23,996 nucleotides of DNA, from assembly GCA_023150835.1 (NCBI GenBank), contig JAKLKB010000159.1, positions 1 through 23,996 of the forward strand, given 5' to 3'. The DNA is from Myxococcota bacterium. GTDB taxonomy: Bacteria; Myxococcota_C; UBA6777. Made by a program: the position numbers and the translations under genes. The notes below the pieces were generated by a model. That model was not told the DNA's origin and searched no databases. It saw nothing but the letters and a program-made list of their open reading frames with translations. Of the stretch, positions 1 to 7,346 are shown one piece after another (position 1 is the stretch's first letter; every line of letters starts with the position of its first letter).

Positions 1-916
1 CGTCGCGGATCTGTTCAAGCGCTTGGATGGCGCTTTCGAGCAAGGTGTCGAATCGTTCTTGTTCGTCTTCGGGGCAGCGAAGTTTTTTACGGGAGATCTG
101 CTTGCTAACTTTGGCGAGCTTTTCTAAAGCACCGATCAATATCTCGTATTCTTTGGGGAGGGGTTCTTGGGCGGCGACTTTTTGAACGATGGCGTCGACG
201 CCAAGGGTTTGGGCTTCGGAAACGATCTTGCGGATGTCTTTGGTGGGTCGGTCTTTGACGAGGGGCAAGAGCTTGTCTTGTTCGGAAGGATCGAGCTTGA
301 CGAGTTCATTGGCTTGGCCTGCACCGAGTTCTCCGTGTATACGGGCCGCTTTGACTTGTTCGGAGGATCGGGTTTGGCGCAAGATCGCGCTGCGGATGGC
401 CCCTTCGGAGAGTCCCGTTTTTTGGGCCGTCACTTCGACATAAGAGGACTTTCCGTCTTCGACATCTGCGGGGGGTTCGGGTGGAGGGGCATCTTGAGAA
501 GGTGAGGCATCGCGCTTGGGGCGTGGGAGTTTGCGTTCCAAGCCTTCCGAGGAAAGATCGACTTTCTTGGCGGTAGGATAGAGGGACTCGTAGATCTCAC
601 GGCCCCGATTGAGGGCTTGTTCCATCTCCAACGTGTTCAGCGGAAGGCGCATGAGGTTTTCGTCGATGGATATCAGTTCTTGCATCATGTCATCGAGATC
701 GACGACGACAACAGGGACTTGTTCGATGCCCAAAGAGCGCAAGGCCGCATACCGCCGTCCCCCCGCCAACAACATCCCTGTGCTGCTGACGATCAACGGA
801 TGGATCAAGCCCACCGCTCGGATACTTTTCTTCAATTCTTCGATCCCCGTATCCAACCGCAGATACGGATTGGTCACCACGATATCATCGATCGGCATAT
901 AACGAACTTGGTTCAT
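1..916 (-). CDS. ParB/Srx-fold nuclease-like DNA-binding protein (partial, C-terminus missing)
   Basis: The frame is open from an ATG at 916 to the left edge, about 305 codons, with no stop, so the C-terminus is outside the window. The N-terminal ~110 residues look like a ParB N-terminal domain: the start resembles the 'I.V.NPYLR.D..I.EL..SI...GLIHPLIV' pattern, GGRRYAALRSLG (residues 52-63) corresponds to the ParB arginine-rich box that binds nucleotide in the family, and IDENLMRLPL (84-93) to the following conserved ENL.R segment. A stretch around residues 155-200 (TGLSEGAIRSAIL) looks like a helix-turn-helix, and the tail is charged and helical. A GGAGG lies 10 bases upstream of the ATG. 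It follows the glycosidase gene on the same strand by 181 bases. It could be a partition protein or one of the many ParB-like regulators; no ParA or parS site is visible, so the role is open. Confidence 0.85.
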   Translation of the reverse strand, partial: MNQVRYMPIDDIVVTNPYLRLDTGIEELKKSIRAVGLIHPLIVSSTGMLLAGGRRYAALRSLGIEQVPVVVVDLDDMMQELISIDENLMRLPLNTLEMEQALNRGREIYESLYPTAKKVDLSSEGLERKLPRPKRDASPSQDAPPPEPPADVEDGKSSYVEVTAQKTGLSEGAIRSAILRQTRSSEQVKAARIHGELGAGQANELVKLDPSEQDKLLPLVKDRPTKDIRKIVSEAQTLGVDAIVQKVAAQEPLPKEYEILIGALEKLAKVSKQISRKKLRCPEDEQERFDTLLESAIQALEQIRD

Positions 917-1097
917 CGTCGCAAAACCTCCATCACAACGAACGGATCGTCCTTCCCCTGTAGGTCTGGCCGCTCCACCCCTTGATGCACAAGAGGCGGA
1001 ACAACGAGGCGAGAGCAGAGGCCGATTTTGTCCGATTATCGGCCTTGTTCAACGCGCCACTTGTGTTTGCAGGTTATAGAGGTTTGAGGAAGGGAGG

Positions 1098-3401
1098 TCA
1101 ACCCACACGCGCTCTTCGCATCCACAAAAGCAACAAAAACAACATCCCCATCCAAAGAGGGGCCGTGTCGGTGGTTTCGCAGGTGCATCCCGAAGTGGAG
1201 CGTTCGGTCAAGTCTTCTGTGTTGGACGGAGTATCGGAGGTCGTTTCGGAGGGCGCAGCATCGGGCAAAGAAGAATCGGCAGGGGTCTCGGAGGCGGCAG
1301 GCTCGGAGGGGACAGCATCGGTGGTCGGCTCGGTGTAAAGGGGCTCTTGCGTGGGTTCGGACGAGACCTCTTGCGGCGATCCATCGGGAGGATTGGACTC
1401 GGAGGGCGTCGGTTCGGAGGTCGGTTCGGAGGCAGAAGGCGGCATCAAACGTGCGGCCTTGAACTGGCGGGGATCTTTGCCTTGCCCGATGCCGGGTGTC
1501 CATTCGATGTACCCTTTTCGACCGTTGCCATCGTCGTCATTGAAGAGCAGGCTCATAAAAAAGACGGCGTTCGATTGTAGTTTGAGCGGAGAGATCGAGG
1601 CAGAGGGGAAAAAGATCTCGTAGATCGTGGTGTCGCCTTGGCGTTTGATCACGGCTTGAAGGTTGGCGGGATTCGCGCCTTGGGGGATCACGGTGCGCTC
1701 CGACTCGACTTTTCCGCCCAAAAGCGCCAAGCCGTACTCATAATCACCGTCGATATCGTAGTTTGGGCCTGCTCGATCGGCATCGGCATCAAGGGCGACT
1801 TGGAGTGAGTCGCCCATCCATAATGTCCCGGGCGATGCGTTGTTGACGTGTTGATCGTCCTTGACCCGCGCTGCAAAGTACAAGCCTTGGCTCGACCACA
1901 TCCACCAAAACTCGACCGAAAGATCCGCATCTCCTGCACGATCCGCCGTCAACTTGACGTAGCTCTTGCCATCCAAACGAACGGCGGTAGCGCCCGACCA
2001 CTCGGGCAGATCGCCATCGATCACGACTTGGGCAGGAGCATGAGCCACAGGATATTCTTGGATCGGCGGGATACCACCGTCTTGTACCGTGACGTCGACA
2101 CGTGTTCCGATGGCGATGCCGTGATTGTCTGTGACGGTCAAGGTCACTTGATAGACGCCTGCTTTGGCGAAGGTGTGTGTCACTTTTGCCCCTGTCGCGT
2201 CTTCGCCGACGCCATCGGTGTGATCGAAGTCCCATGCGTACTTGACGATCTGACCGTCAGGATCGGTGGAGGCGGAACCATCGAACGAAACGGGCGTATT
2301 GGTTTTGACGGTGCGTGCGGCTCCTGCTCGTGGAACAGGTTGGCGAGCCTTGATCAGATCGCGATACGCCGTCCAAGCGGGCTTTCGCTGCCCGTCGGCG
2401 CGCACGATGCCCCATTTATCGGGGATATTGGGATCATCGCGCAGCTCGTAAGGAAAGACCCGTTTCCACCACGCCCGCCCCAACATCGTGTCGAGCATCT
2501 TGGTATATTCGGTGGCTTGGGCGGCTTCGGAGATCTCGTCGGTCTTCCAGCCGATCTCGGTGATCCAGATCGGCTTTTGAGCGGCTCCTTGGGCCTGAAC
2601 GGTCGACAAAAAACTCGGATACTCCCACGGCCAGACGCTGCCATCCAAACTCCGCATATAGTCCGATTGGTAGGTATGATGTGAGATCACATCGATCGAT
2701 CCCTTGGCCTGCTTGAGGACTTCTTCGAGCCAAGGCTGCCAAGCATGCGCTTTGTTTTCCAACGAACTCCCGCCCAGATGCGCAAGATCCAAGGCCACCA
2801 CCACCGCATCAGGATCGGCCGCTTTAACGGCCTGTGAACCCGGCAACAAGATCGTTTGCAGATAGGTTTGGATGCGCTGTGCGCGAGGCGTGCTGTCTGC
2901 AAACCACAAGAAATGCGTCAAGTTGGGTTCATTCCAGATCCCCCAATGGCTGATCTTTCCCTTGTATCGGCTCACAACGGCCTGCACAAAACGCGACCAG
3001 TCCGCAGGATCTTTGGGACCCGATCGTTCGTTGGCCTGCACGCTTGACGCCGCCCAGTTCGGGGCATACGCCAACGTCGCATACACATTCAATTGATGTT
3101 TGACGGCCATATCCACCAAGCCATCCGCAACGGCCCAGTTGTACTGGCCTTTGCTTGGCTCCATCGACAACCAGTCAAAGTCCACCCGAATCCATCCCAC
3201 CCCCAGATCCGTGATCGACGACACCACCGTCGCATTCCCATCCCACCCCAACGTATGGATGTTGATCCCAAACGGCGAACCGTACGTCGGCGTCCAACGG
3301 TGCGGAACCGCCCCTGCTTCGGCCCCCCAAAAGATCATCAGACCAACCACCCCACAAGCGATCCACCACCACAAACGACCTACCCACCGCCCAACACACA
3401 T
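1098..3401 (-). CDS. Secreted clan-A glycoside hydrolase (GH39/GH5-like) with PKD, CBM9-like and MYXO-CTERM-like tail
   Basis: The protein has 767 residues from the ATG at 3401, chosen because a strong AAGGAGG sits just upstream and a signal peptide follows directly (hydrophobic 11-27, cleavage near AEAGA). Residues 40-350 form a TIM-barrel of clan GH-A type: WNEPN gives the likely acid/base Glu158 and ITEIGW the likely nucleophile Glu282. Residues 365-440 are a PKD-type domain (SFDGSASTDPDG, YAWDFD). Residues 453-652 look like a CBM9/DOMON-type carbohydrate-binding domain (VIDGDLPEW, GLYFAARVKDDQ, GDSLQVALDAD). A Ser/Glu/Pro/Thr-rich linker (656-735) leads to GCTC, a short hydrophobic helix and RRAR, the layout of MYXO-CTERM sorting signals, so it is probably displayed at or released from the cell surface. 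Substrate cannot be told; plant or microbial beta-glycan is a guess. Confidence 0.9.
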   Translation of the reverse strand: MCVGRWVGRLWWWIACGVVGLMIFWGAEAGAVPHRWTPTYGSPFGINIHTLGWDGNATVVSSITDLGVGWIRVDFDWLSMEPSKGQYNWAVADGLVDMAVKHQLNVYATLAYAPNWAASSVQANERSGPKDPADWSRFVQAVVSRYKGKISHWGIWNEPNLTHFLWFADSTPRAQRIQTYLQTILLPGSQAVKAADPDAVVVALDLAHLGGSSLENKAHAWQPWLEEVLKQAKGSIDVISHHTYQSDYMRSLDGSVWPWEYPSFLSTVQAQGAAQKPIWITEIGWKTDEISEAAQATEYTKMLDTMLGRAWWKRVFPYELRDDPNIPDKWGIVRADGQRKPAWTAYRDLIKARQPVPRAGAARTVKTNTPVSFDGSASTDPDGQIVKYAWDFDHTDGVGEDATGAKVTHTFAKAGVYQVTLTVTDNHGIAIGTRVDVTVQDGGIPPIQEYPVAHAPAQVVIDGDLPEWSGATAVRLDGKSYVKLTADRAGDADLSVEFWWMWSSQGLYFAARVKDDQHVNNASPGTLWMGDSLQVALDADADRAGPNYDIDGDYEYGLALLGGKVESERTVIPQGANPANLQAVIKRQGDTTIYEIFFPSASISPLKLQSNAVFFMSLLFNDDDGNGRKGYIEWTPGIGQGKDPRQFKAARLMPPSASEPTSEPTPSESNPPDGSPQEVSSEPTQEPLYTEPTTDAVPSEPAASETPADSSLPDAAPSETTSDTPSNTEDLTERSTSGCTCETTDTAPLWMGMLFLLLLWMRRARVG

Positions 3402-3589
3402 GGCGGGCCTCCTTTTTCCAATGCGCGTCCTCACCGTGCGCAAACAAGACCTTCCGCGCACGCTCTCCGATGCAAACACACGCAACATAACACAATCGGG
3501 CTGATTCGTGATACTCTCCCGTCGAACAGAGCACTTCTCTGGGCAAAAGCAAAACAGCCCACCGCCGATCAACGAAAGGAAGGTATTTG

Positions 3590-4498
3590 ATGCGCTTGAT
3601 TCATCTTGAAAACGAGGATTGGCAAGTCGGGATCTTGCCGGATACGGGCGGAAGTGTCGCGTATGGCCGCGTGCGCAGCACTAAAGGATGGGTGGATCTC
3701 TTGCGTCCGACGCCCGTCGAAGATTACCATCGATCGGGGGCTTGCGCCTCTTTCTTGATGATGCCTTGGGCCAATCGGATCAAAGAGGGCTTGTATCATG
3801 CGATGGATCGGACCTATTCGCTACGAACCGTTCAGGACGACGGAACCGCCCGTCATGGCGACGTTCGCCAACGTTCGTGGCAAGTGATCGAAGCAACCAC
3901 CGCCTCTTGTGTGCTGTCCTTTTCTTCGCGTGATCACGCGGACCTCAACTTTCCCTTTGCTTTCGCAGCCACACAATCCTTTGGCCTTGAAGGATCGGCA
4001 TTTTGGATGGAAGCTTCGATCCAAAATACCGACCAAGTCCCCTATCCTGCGGGCTTTGGCTTTCACCCGTACTTTGTGCGAAGCTCCCCTCCCCCCGAAG
4101 TGATGCTCCCATGCGAGGCGATGTTTCCACTCGAACGAGCCCTCCCGATCGGCCCCCCCACAAAGATCCCCGAAGACGTGGACTTTCGCACCTCGCGCCC
4201 ACTCTCGGACGCCCATCTCGATCACCTGTTCACCCAACGCCGCTCCCACACACCCGCCCACATCCTTTTTCCCGCACACCAACAACAACTCACGCTTGAT
4301 GCCGATCCTGTCTTTGCCCATTCTCTGCTGTACACACCGACAGGAGAGCCCTTCTTTGCACTCGAACCGCAAACCAACGCCAACGACGGCTTCCGTCTTT
4401 TTGCCCAAGGCATCGAAGGAACAGGCGTCTTTGTCTTGCAACCTAGCGCGATCCAACGCGGTCGGTTTGTCTTGCGGTGCTCTAATTTTTCTTCGTGA
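3590..4498 (+). CDS. Aldose 1-epimerase (mutarotase) family protein
   Basis: This 302-residue protein interconverts alpha and beta anomers of aldoses if it acts like its family. Family landmarks are in order: MMPWANRIKEGLY (57-69, the substrate-binding Asn-Arg), His89 in HGDVRQRSW, GFGFHPYF with the likely catalytic His159, the LDH segment at 210-212, and Glu259 in FALEPQTNANDGF, the position of the catalytic base. There is no signal peptide, so it is cytosolic. I took the ATG at 3590, preceded at six bases by AGGAAGG, over the TTG one codon earlier. It is divergent from the secreted glycosidase, with 188 bases between the two starts that must hold both promoters, which fits a shared role in sugar use. 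Length is typical of the family. Confidence 0.9.
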   Translation: MRLIHLENEDWQVGILPDTGGSVAYGRVRSTKGWVDLLRPTPVEDYHRSGACASFLMMPWANRIKEGLYHAMDRTYSLRTVQDDGTARHGDVRQRSWQVIEATTASCVLSFSSRDHADLNFPFAFAATQSFGLEGSAFWMEASIQNTDQVPYPAGFGFHPYFVRSSPPPEVMLPCEAMFPLERALPIGPPTKIPEDVDFRTSRPLSDAHLDHLFTQRRSHTPAHILFPAHQQQLTLDADPVFAHSLLYTPTGEPFFALEPQTNANDGFRLFAQGIEGTGVFVLQPSAIQRGRFVLRCSNFSS

Positions 4499-4521
4499 AT
4501 GTCTCGAACACTTCGGATATG

Positions 4522-4536
4522 TGGGGTTCCACCCCA
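4522..4536. repeat. Solo hairpin of the TGGGG-N-CCCCA type
   Basis: TGGGGT and ACCCCA pair around the loop TCC, 24 bases after the epimerase stop codon. The same stem with other loops is the core of the dispersed repeat family in this window. There is no T-run directly after it, so it is not a classical terminator. Confidence 0.6.
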
Positions 4537-4637
4537 TACGCGCCTTGTTAAGGTGGAAACACCGGATAGTCTAGCCTGATCGCCTTTTTTTTTCTCCCCC
4601 CCTCAATCCCCCCGTGAACGGGGGGAAGTTGGAACGG

Positions 4638-4902
4638 GCAGCGTCTGCATTTCGTGCATACAGCGTGCGTCATGAAAAAACAAAATCCCCGAGGCTTCCG
4701 ACTTTCGCTCCCTCCCCTGTTCACGGGGGAGGGCGGGGAGGGCGGGGTGGGGGGCTTTCCTCCGCTTCACCTAACGCCTATGGGGTGTCACCCCACGCCC
4801 CGCCATAGAGCGCGGCTCCCTTGACCCCGTATTGGCGGAGTGATCAGTGTTTTTCAAACAAACAGCACCACCGCTTCAAGCGGCGCGAACACGGCTTTTT
4901 TC
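4638..4902 (-). repeat. Dispersed repeat family, copy A (5' and 3' modules)
   Basis: Read on the minus strand it begins with the CCGTGTTCGCG and CTTCAAGCG motifs, has TTTGAAAAACA, then GCCAATACGGGGTC, the hairpin core (4781-4795), TAGGCGTTAGGTGAAGCGG, the C-rich stretch, the GGGGAGGG hairpin and TCATGACGCACGCTG. The half after the hairpin core matches the copy at 23847-23996 almost base for base; the half before it matches copies at 22250, 12582, 11202 and 8347. Similarity may continue left of 4638, where the other copy is cut by the window edge. Confidence 0.85.
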
Positions 4903-5017
4903 GCCCGACGCACGACTTCCCGATCCGTTGACCAAAAAAATTTTTGGTTGGACTAGGAACTTTGATCCAACGTGTCGTCTTAACAAACAGAGTCCACAAA
5001 GCGGCAGGAGATCAGCG

Positions 5018-6277
5018 ATGCAAGAACAGCCCACCCCCAAACCAGTCCCCACACGCTGCGCTGTACCCTCGAACCAACGAGCCTTTCGCGCTGAGATCGA
5101 ACCCCATCTGGCGACACTTCGCCGTCAGATCGCACGCATCGCTCCTGTGGCTGCGGTCGACGATATCCTCCAAGAAACGCTGCTTTGTGCATGGCGTACA
5201 TGGCATGATCAAGCCCAACGCAACGGTGGGATCGTCATCGAACGATGGGGATCTTGGCTGTCCGTCATGGGCCGAAACAAAGCCATCGACTGGCTGCGCC
5301 GCGAAGGTCGAAGTCTTCCGATCGCGCCGCTCGCAGAGGCCGAACAGACGGCCTGTACGCACATCTCTCCCGAAAACCGCATCGCTCAACAACAAGGGCT
5401 TCACTTGGTTCACACAGCCGTCGCAGAACTGCCGCCCCGCCAACGCTCCGTGATCGCGCTGCGCTCCCTCCAAGAAAACGAAGTCGCACAAACCGCACAA
5501 GTACTCGATATCGCCGAAAAAACGGTCTATGCCACCGAAGCCCACGCACGCGAACGACTCAAACATCACCCGATCATGCGCGAAGCATGGACCTTGTTGT
5601 CTGCTGTCGGGGCGATGGCATGGGCTCTCTTGGGGCGCGGAAAACAACTGCTCGCTCACTCTTTCAGTACAGCCAAAGCAGCTTCCCAAACCGCGATCTT
5701 GAGCAAAGCCAGCGTATCCGTGTGGACAAGTGCCGTGACAACGGCCTCTGTGGTCGGCGTGTTCTCGCTCACACCACGCCCACAAACCGATGTCATCACC
5801 GTCTCGCCGATCACGTCTTTCTCTTCGACCGCCTCGGCCTCGTCTGCGACTTCAACGGACGCCAGCACCCCAACCCATCCGTCAGAAAGCCACAGCCCTC
5901 GCCGTCTGAAACAAAGACCGATGCAAACGCATCCAACGCGATCCCCCGTACCCAACCGCGCCAAAGCGCATACCCTCCAAGGAGCCGATGCCATGAAGAT
6001 CAAATCTATCCTTGCCGCCGCCATGATCTCGTCCAGTCTGCTCGGCGCGAACCTCGCCGATGCCAAGCCCCAAGCCAAACCAGAACCCGCCAACCAAAGC
6101 CCCTACATGTACCGAAAAGTCACCAAGATCGACTTTGAAGCCACCACTCTTACGGGTGGACTCGAAAAGCCCATGATGTCCCTCTACTCAGGCCGCGCAC
6201 GAAACAAAATGAAAAGTCTGATCACCTTCCGTAAAAACTTCCGCCTCCGCCTCCAAGAATCCGCCACCAACCTCTAA
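5018..6277 (+). CDS. ECF-type RNA polymerase sigma factor with long membrane-spanning C-terminal extension
   Basis: The protein has 419 residues from the ATG at 5018, with GGAG seven bases upstream; the longer frame upstream lies in repeat A. Residues 25-97 match sigma region 2 (VDDILQETLLCAWRTW, then GRNKAIDWLRREGR) and 134-182 region 4 (ELPPRQRSVIALRS, then a helix-turn-helix with the TVYATEAHARERL recognition helix). After this come two hydrophobic stretches (190-206 and 234-251) and a Ser/Thr/Pro-rich linker (260-320), unusual because typical ECF factors end near residue 180-200. The last 94 residues read as a secreted protein with its own signal peptide and are listed separately. There is no separate anti-sigma gene beside it; the membrane part may tether or control the factor, which is inference. 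An alternative is that two genes have fused. Confidence 0.8.
   Translation: MQEQPTPKPVPTRCAVPSNQRAFRAEIEPHLATLRRQIARIAPVAAVDDILQETLLCAWRTWHDQAQRNGGIVIERWGSWLSVMGRNKAIDWLRREGRSLPIAPLAEAEQTACTHISPENRIAQQQGLHLVHTAVAELPPRQRSVIALRSLQENEVAQTAQVLDIAEKTVYATEAHARERLKHHPIMREAWTLLSAVGAMAWALLGRGKQLLAHSFSTAKAASQTAILSKASVSVWTSAVTTASVVGVFSLTPRPQTDVITVSPITSFSSTASASSATSTDASTPTHPSESHSPRRLKQRPMQTHPTRSPVPNRAKAHTLQGADAMKIKSILAAAMISSSLLGANLADAKPQAKPEPANQSPYMYRKVTKIDFEATTLTGGLEKPMMSLYSGRARNKMKSLITFRKNFRLRLQESATNL
5993..6277 (+). CDS. Possible separate small secreted protein in the same frame as the sigma factor tail
   Basis: An in-frame ATG at 5993 is preceded by AAGGAG at 5979-5984 with an 8-base spacer, a better site than most in this window. 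The 94-residue product would start MKIKSILAAAMISSSLLGAN and have a typical signal peptide ending at LADA-K. The mature part contains a basic/aromatic segment (RKVTKIDFEA), GGLEKP, and SLITFRKNFRLRLQES. That pattern (acidic 'F-E', then 'G-x-L-x-KP', then 'SLI-x-R-x-x-F') resembles a C-terminal motif I recall from myxobacterial envelope proteins; this is memory and not checked. Whether the cell makes this protein alone, as the sigma factor tail, or both, the sequence does not decide. Confidence 0.45.
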   Translation: MKIKSILAAAMISSSLLGANLADAKPQAKPEPANQSPYMYRKVTKIDFEATTLTGGLEKPMMSLYSGRARNKMKSLITFRKNFRLRLQESATNL

Positions 6278-6282
6278 CCACC

Positions 6283-6319
6283 ACCCACCCGTGCGAACAA
6301 GTCAAGGCGATTTTTCGAT
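6283..6319. repeat. 37-bp direct repeat, extragenic copy of the beta-helix gene 3' end
   Basis: Identical over 37 bases to 6356-6392, 36 bases away. The other copy contains the last codons and stop of the minus-strand lipoprotein gene, so this one is a stray duplicate of that gene end. The sequence outside the 37 bases does not match. Confidence 0.85.
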
Positions 6320-6355
6320 CGCGAACAGGCGGGCGCGCAAGAGATAAGGCGAGTA

Positions 6356-6392
6356 ACCCACCCGTGCGAACAAGTCAAGGCGATTTTTCGAT
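6356..6392. repeat. 37-bp direct repeat, copy overlapping the beta-helix gene stop codon
   Basis: Partner of 6283-6319. On the minus strand it encodes the terminal IEKSP and stop of the lipoprotein gene, followed by 19 untranslated bases. Confidence 0.85.
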
Positions 6393-7025
6393 GGCTTGGC
6401 CGTTCAACGTGATCCCCCTCTGACCGGCTTCTAGATCGATGCGCTCCCGAAGCAACCGAGGCTGGAGGATCTGGATATCCTCCGATATCCACGGTGGATT
6501 GTGCGTCATCGAAGAGCCACCCACAAAGATATCTGTGTAGTACACCGAAGCACCGATCTCATTGTCTTGGATCGTGCAATTCTTCGCCCCCATCACGATG
6601 ATCGCCATCTTCTCGTGATCATGGATGCGGTTTTTTGCCACAACGATCTGCTTGGCTTCGTATCGTTGGGCCAAACCTTCGGGCAAGATCACGATCTCGT
6701 CGCTGACTTGGCCACAAGCGATCGCGGCATTGCCACAAAACGAGATATCGTTTTCGGATATCTCCCCATCAAACGAGCCACCTTTCGCAACGATGCACAT
6801 CCCCGAGCGATTTTTGATGTCATGCACTTTGTTCTTGGTGACGCGAAAACGTTTGGCGGCCACCATATCGATCCCTTGTTCCGCCGTCGATCCCGAGACA
6901 TCATTACGCATCCCCGCTTTCACCACCACCACCGCATCAGACGTCTGGTTCGCCGACTTTTTAGGCGCGCAAGCAACGCCAAAGCCCAACACCGCCAAAG
7001 CCCAACACCAAAAGCCAATTCGCAT
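6375..7025 (-). CDS. Putative lipoprotein with parallel beta-helix repeats
   Basis: The protein has 216 residues. It begins with Arg, a hydrophobic stretch and VAC at residues 17-19, a plausible though not ideal lipobox (Gly at -3), followed by a polar region. From about residue 48 to 165 it has the short, Asn/Ile/Gly-rich turns typical of right-handed parallel beta-helices of the NosD/pectate-lyase-like fold (FRVTKNKVHDIKNRSGMCIV, GEISENDISFCGNAAIAC, IVVAKNRIHDHEKMAIIVM, CTIQDNEIGAS). Such helices are often carbohydrate-active or adhesive, but at about five turns this one is short and I see no catalytic signature. A GAGAGGGG motif lies 8 bases upstream of the ATG. It is convergent with the sigma factor gene. 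Four or more Cys residues in the helix part may form disulfides in the periplasm. Confidence 0.7.
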   Translation of the reverse strand: MRIGFWCWALAVLGFGVACAPKKSANQTSDAVVVVKAGMRNDVSGSTAEQGIDMVAAKRFRVTKNKVHDIKNRSGMCIVAKGGSFDGEISENDISFCGNAAIACGQVSDEIVILPEGLAQRYEAKQIVVAKNRIHDHEKMAIIVMGAKNCTIQDNEIGASVYYTDIFVGGSSMTHNPPWISEDIQILQPRLLRERIDLEAGQRGITLNGQAIEKSP

Positions 7026-7308
7026 GATCTTTGCCCCTCTCGCGGTCCGTCAACTTCGCAGTACTCCACGAACACAAGCGCCGCCCAATCTTCCGTAGGT
7101 TGCAACACTGTCCAAAGCAAGACGCGACAAACACCCTTGCTTGCCATTCGTTCGGCAATCAAACGCCCGTCGTTCGGCAATTTACCGCCCTTGCTCGACA
7201 ATTGGTGCCACGCTCCACAACACGGCACAAGCCCCCTCAAAAGAAACGTACCCCCAACCCCAGCGAAAGTGACGCAGCCGCTCTCGCCGCCGAGGAAAAG
7301 TCTTTGCC
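7026..7308. other. Intergenic region with duplicated gene end (283 bp)
   Basis: It lies between two minus-strand genes and holds the upstream region of the beta-helix gene and one copy of the 40-bp repeat. No independent gene is convincing. Confidence 0.6.
7235..7274. repeat. 40-bp direct repeat, extragenic copy of the barrel gene 3' end
   Basis: Identical to 7307-7346 over 40 bases with a 72-base period. On the minus strand it again encodes SLSLGLGVRFF and a TGA, in the same frame as the gene before it, so read-through of the real stop would add 23 residues ending in the same terminal strand. Confidence 0.85.
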
Positions 7309-7346
7309 TCAAAAGAAACGTACCCCCAACCCCAGCGAAAGTGACG
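7307..7346. repeat. 40-bp direct repeat, copy containing the barrel gene stop codon
   Basis: It covers the last eleven sense codons and stop of the outer-membrane protein gene on the minus strand. Its duplicate is 7235-7274. Confidence 0.85.

Larger units (their letters stand above)
4499..5017. other. Intergenic region without a convincing gene (519 bp)
   Basis: It holds a lone hairpin at 4522-4536 (TGGGGT-TCC-ACCCCA), a T-rich run near 4583-4593, a C-run/GTGAA/G-run hairpin near 4608-4626, and dispersed repeat copy A. Open frames here are repeat translations rich in Gly, Arg and Pro and are not credible genes. Confidence 0.7.

Noticed and set aside
1020-1044. GGCCGA...TCGGCC inverted repeat as a terminator of the glycosidase gene
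   Set aside because: A six-base stem with a 13-base loop and no T-run; too weak to call.
4614-4808. Small Gly/Arg-rich open frame in the repeat
   Set aside because: It is translated dispersed repeat DNA; the same frame appears in front of the gene at 22426-23766 and ends at the true start there.
6283-6392. Two-repeat CRISPR-like unit (37-bp repeats, 36-bp spacer)
   Set aside because: The repeat is a duplicated gene end, there are only two copies, and it differs from the other pair.
7235-7346. Two-repeat CRISPR-like unit (40-bp repeats, 32-bp spacer)
   Set aside because: One repeat is the end of a coding gene, there are only two copies, and no cas gene is present.
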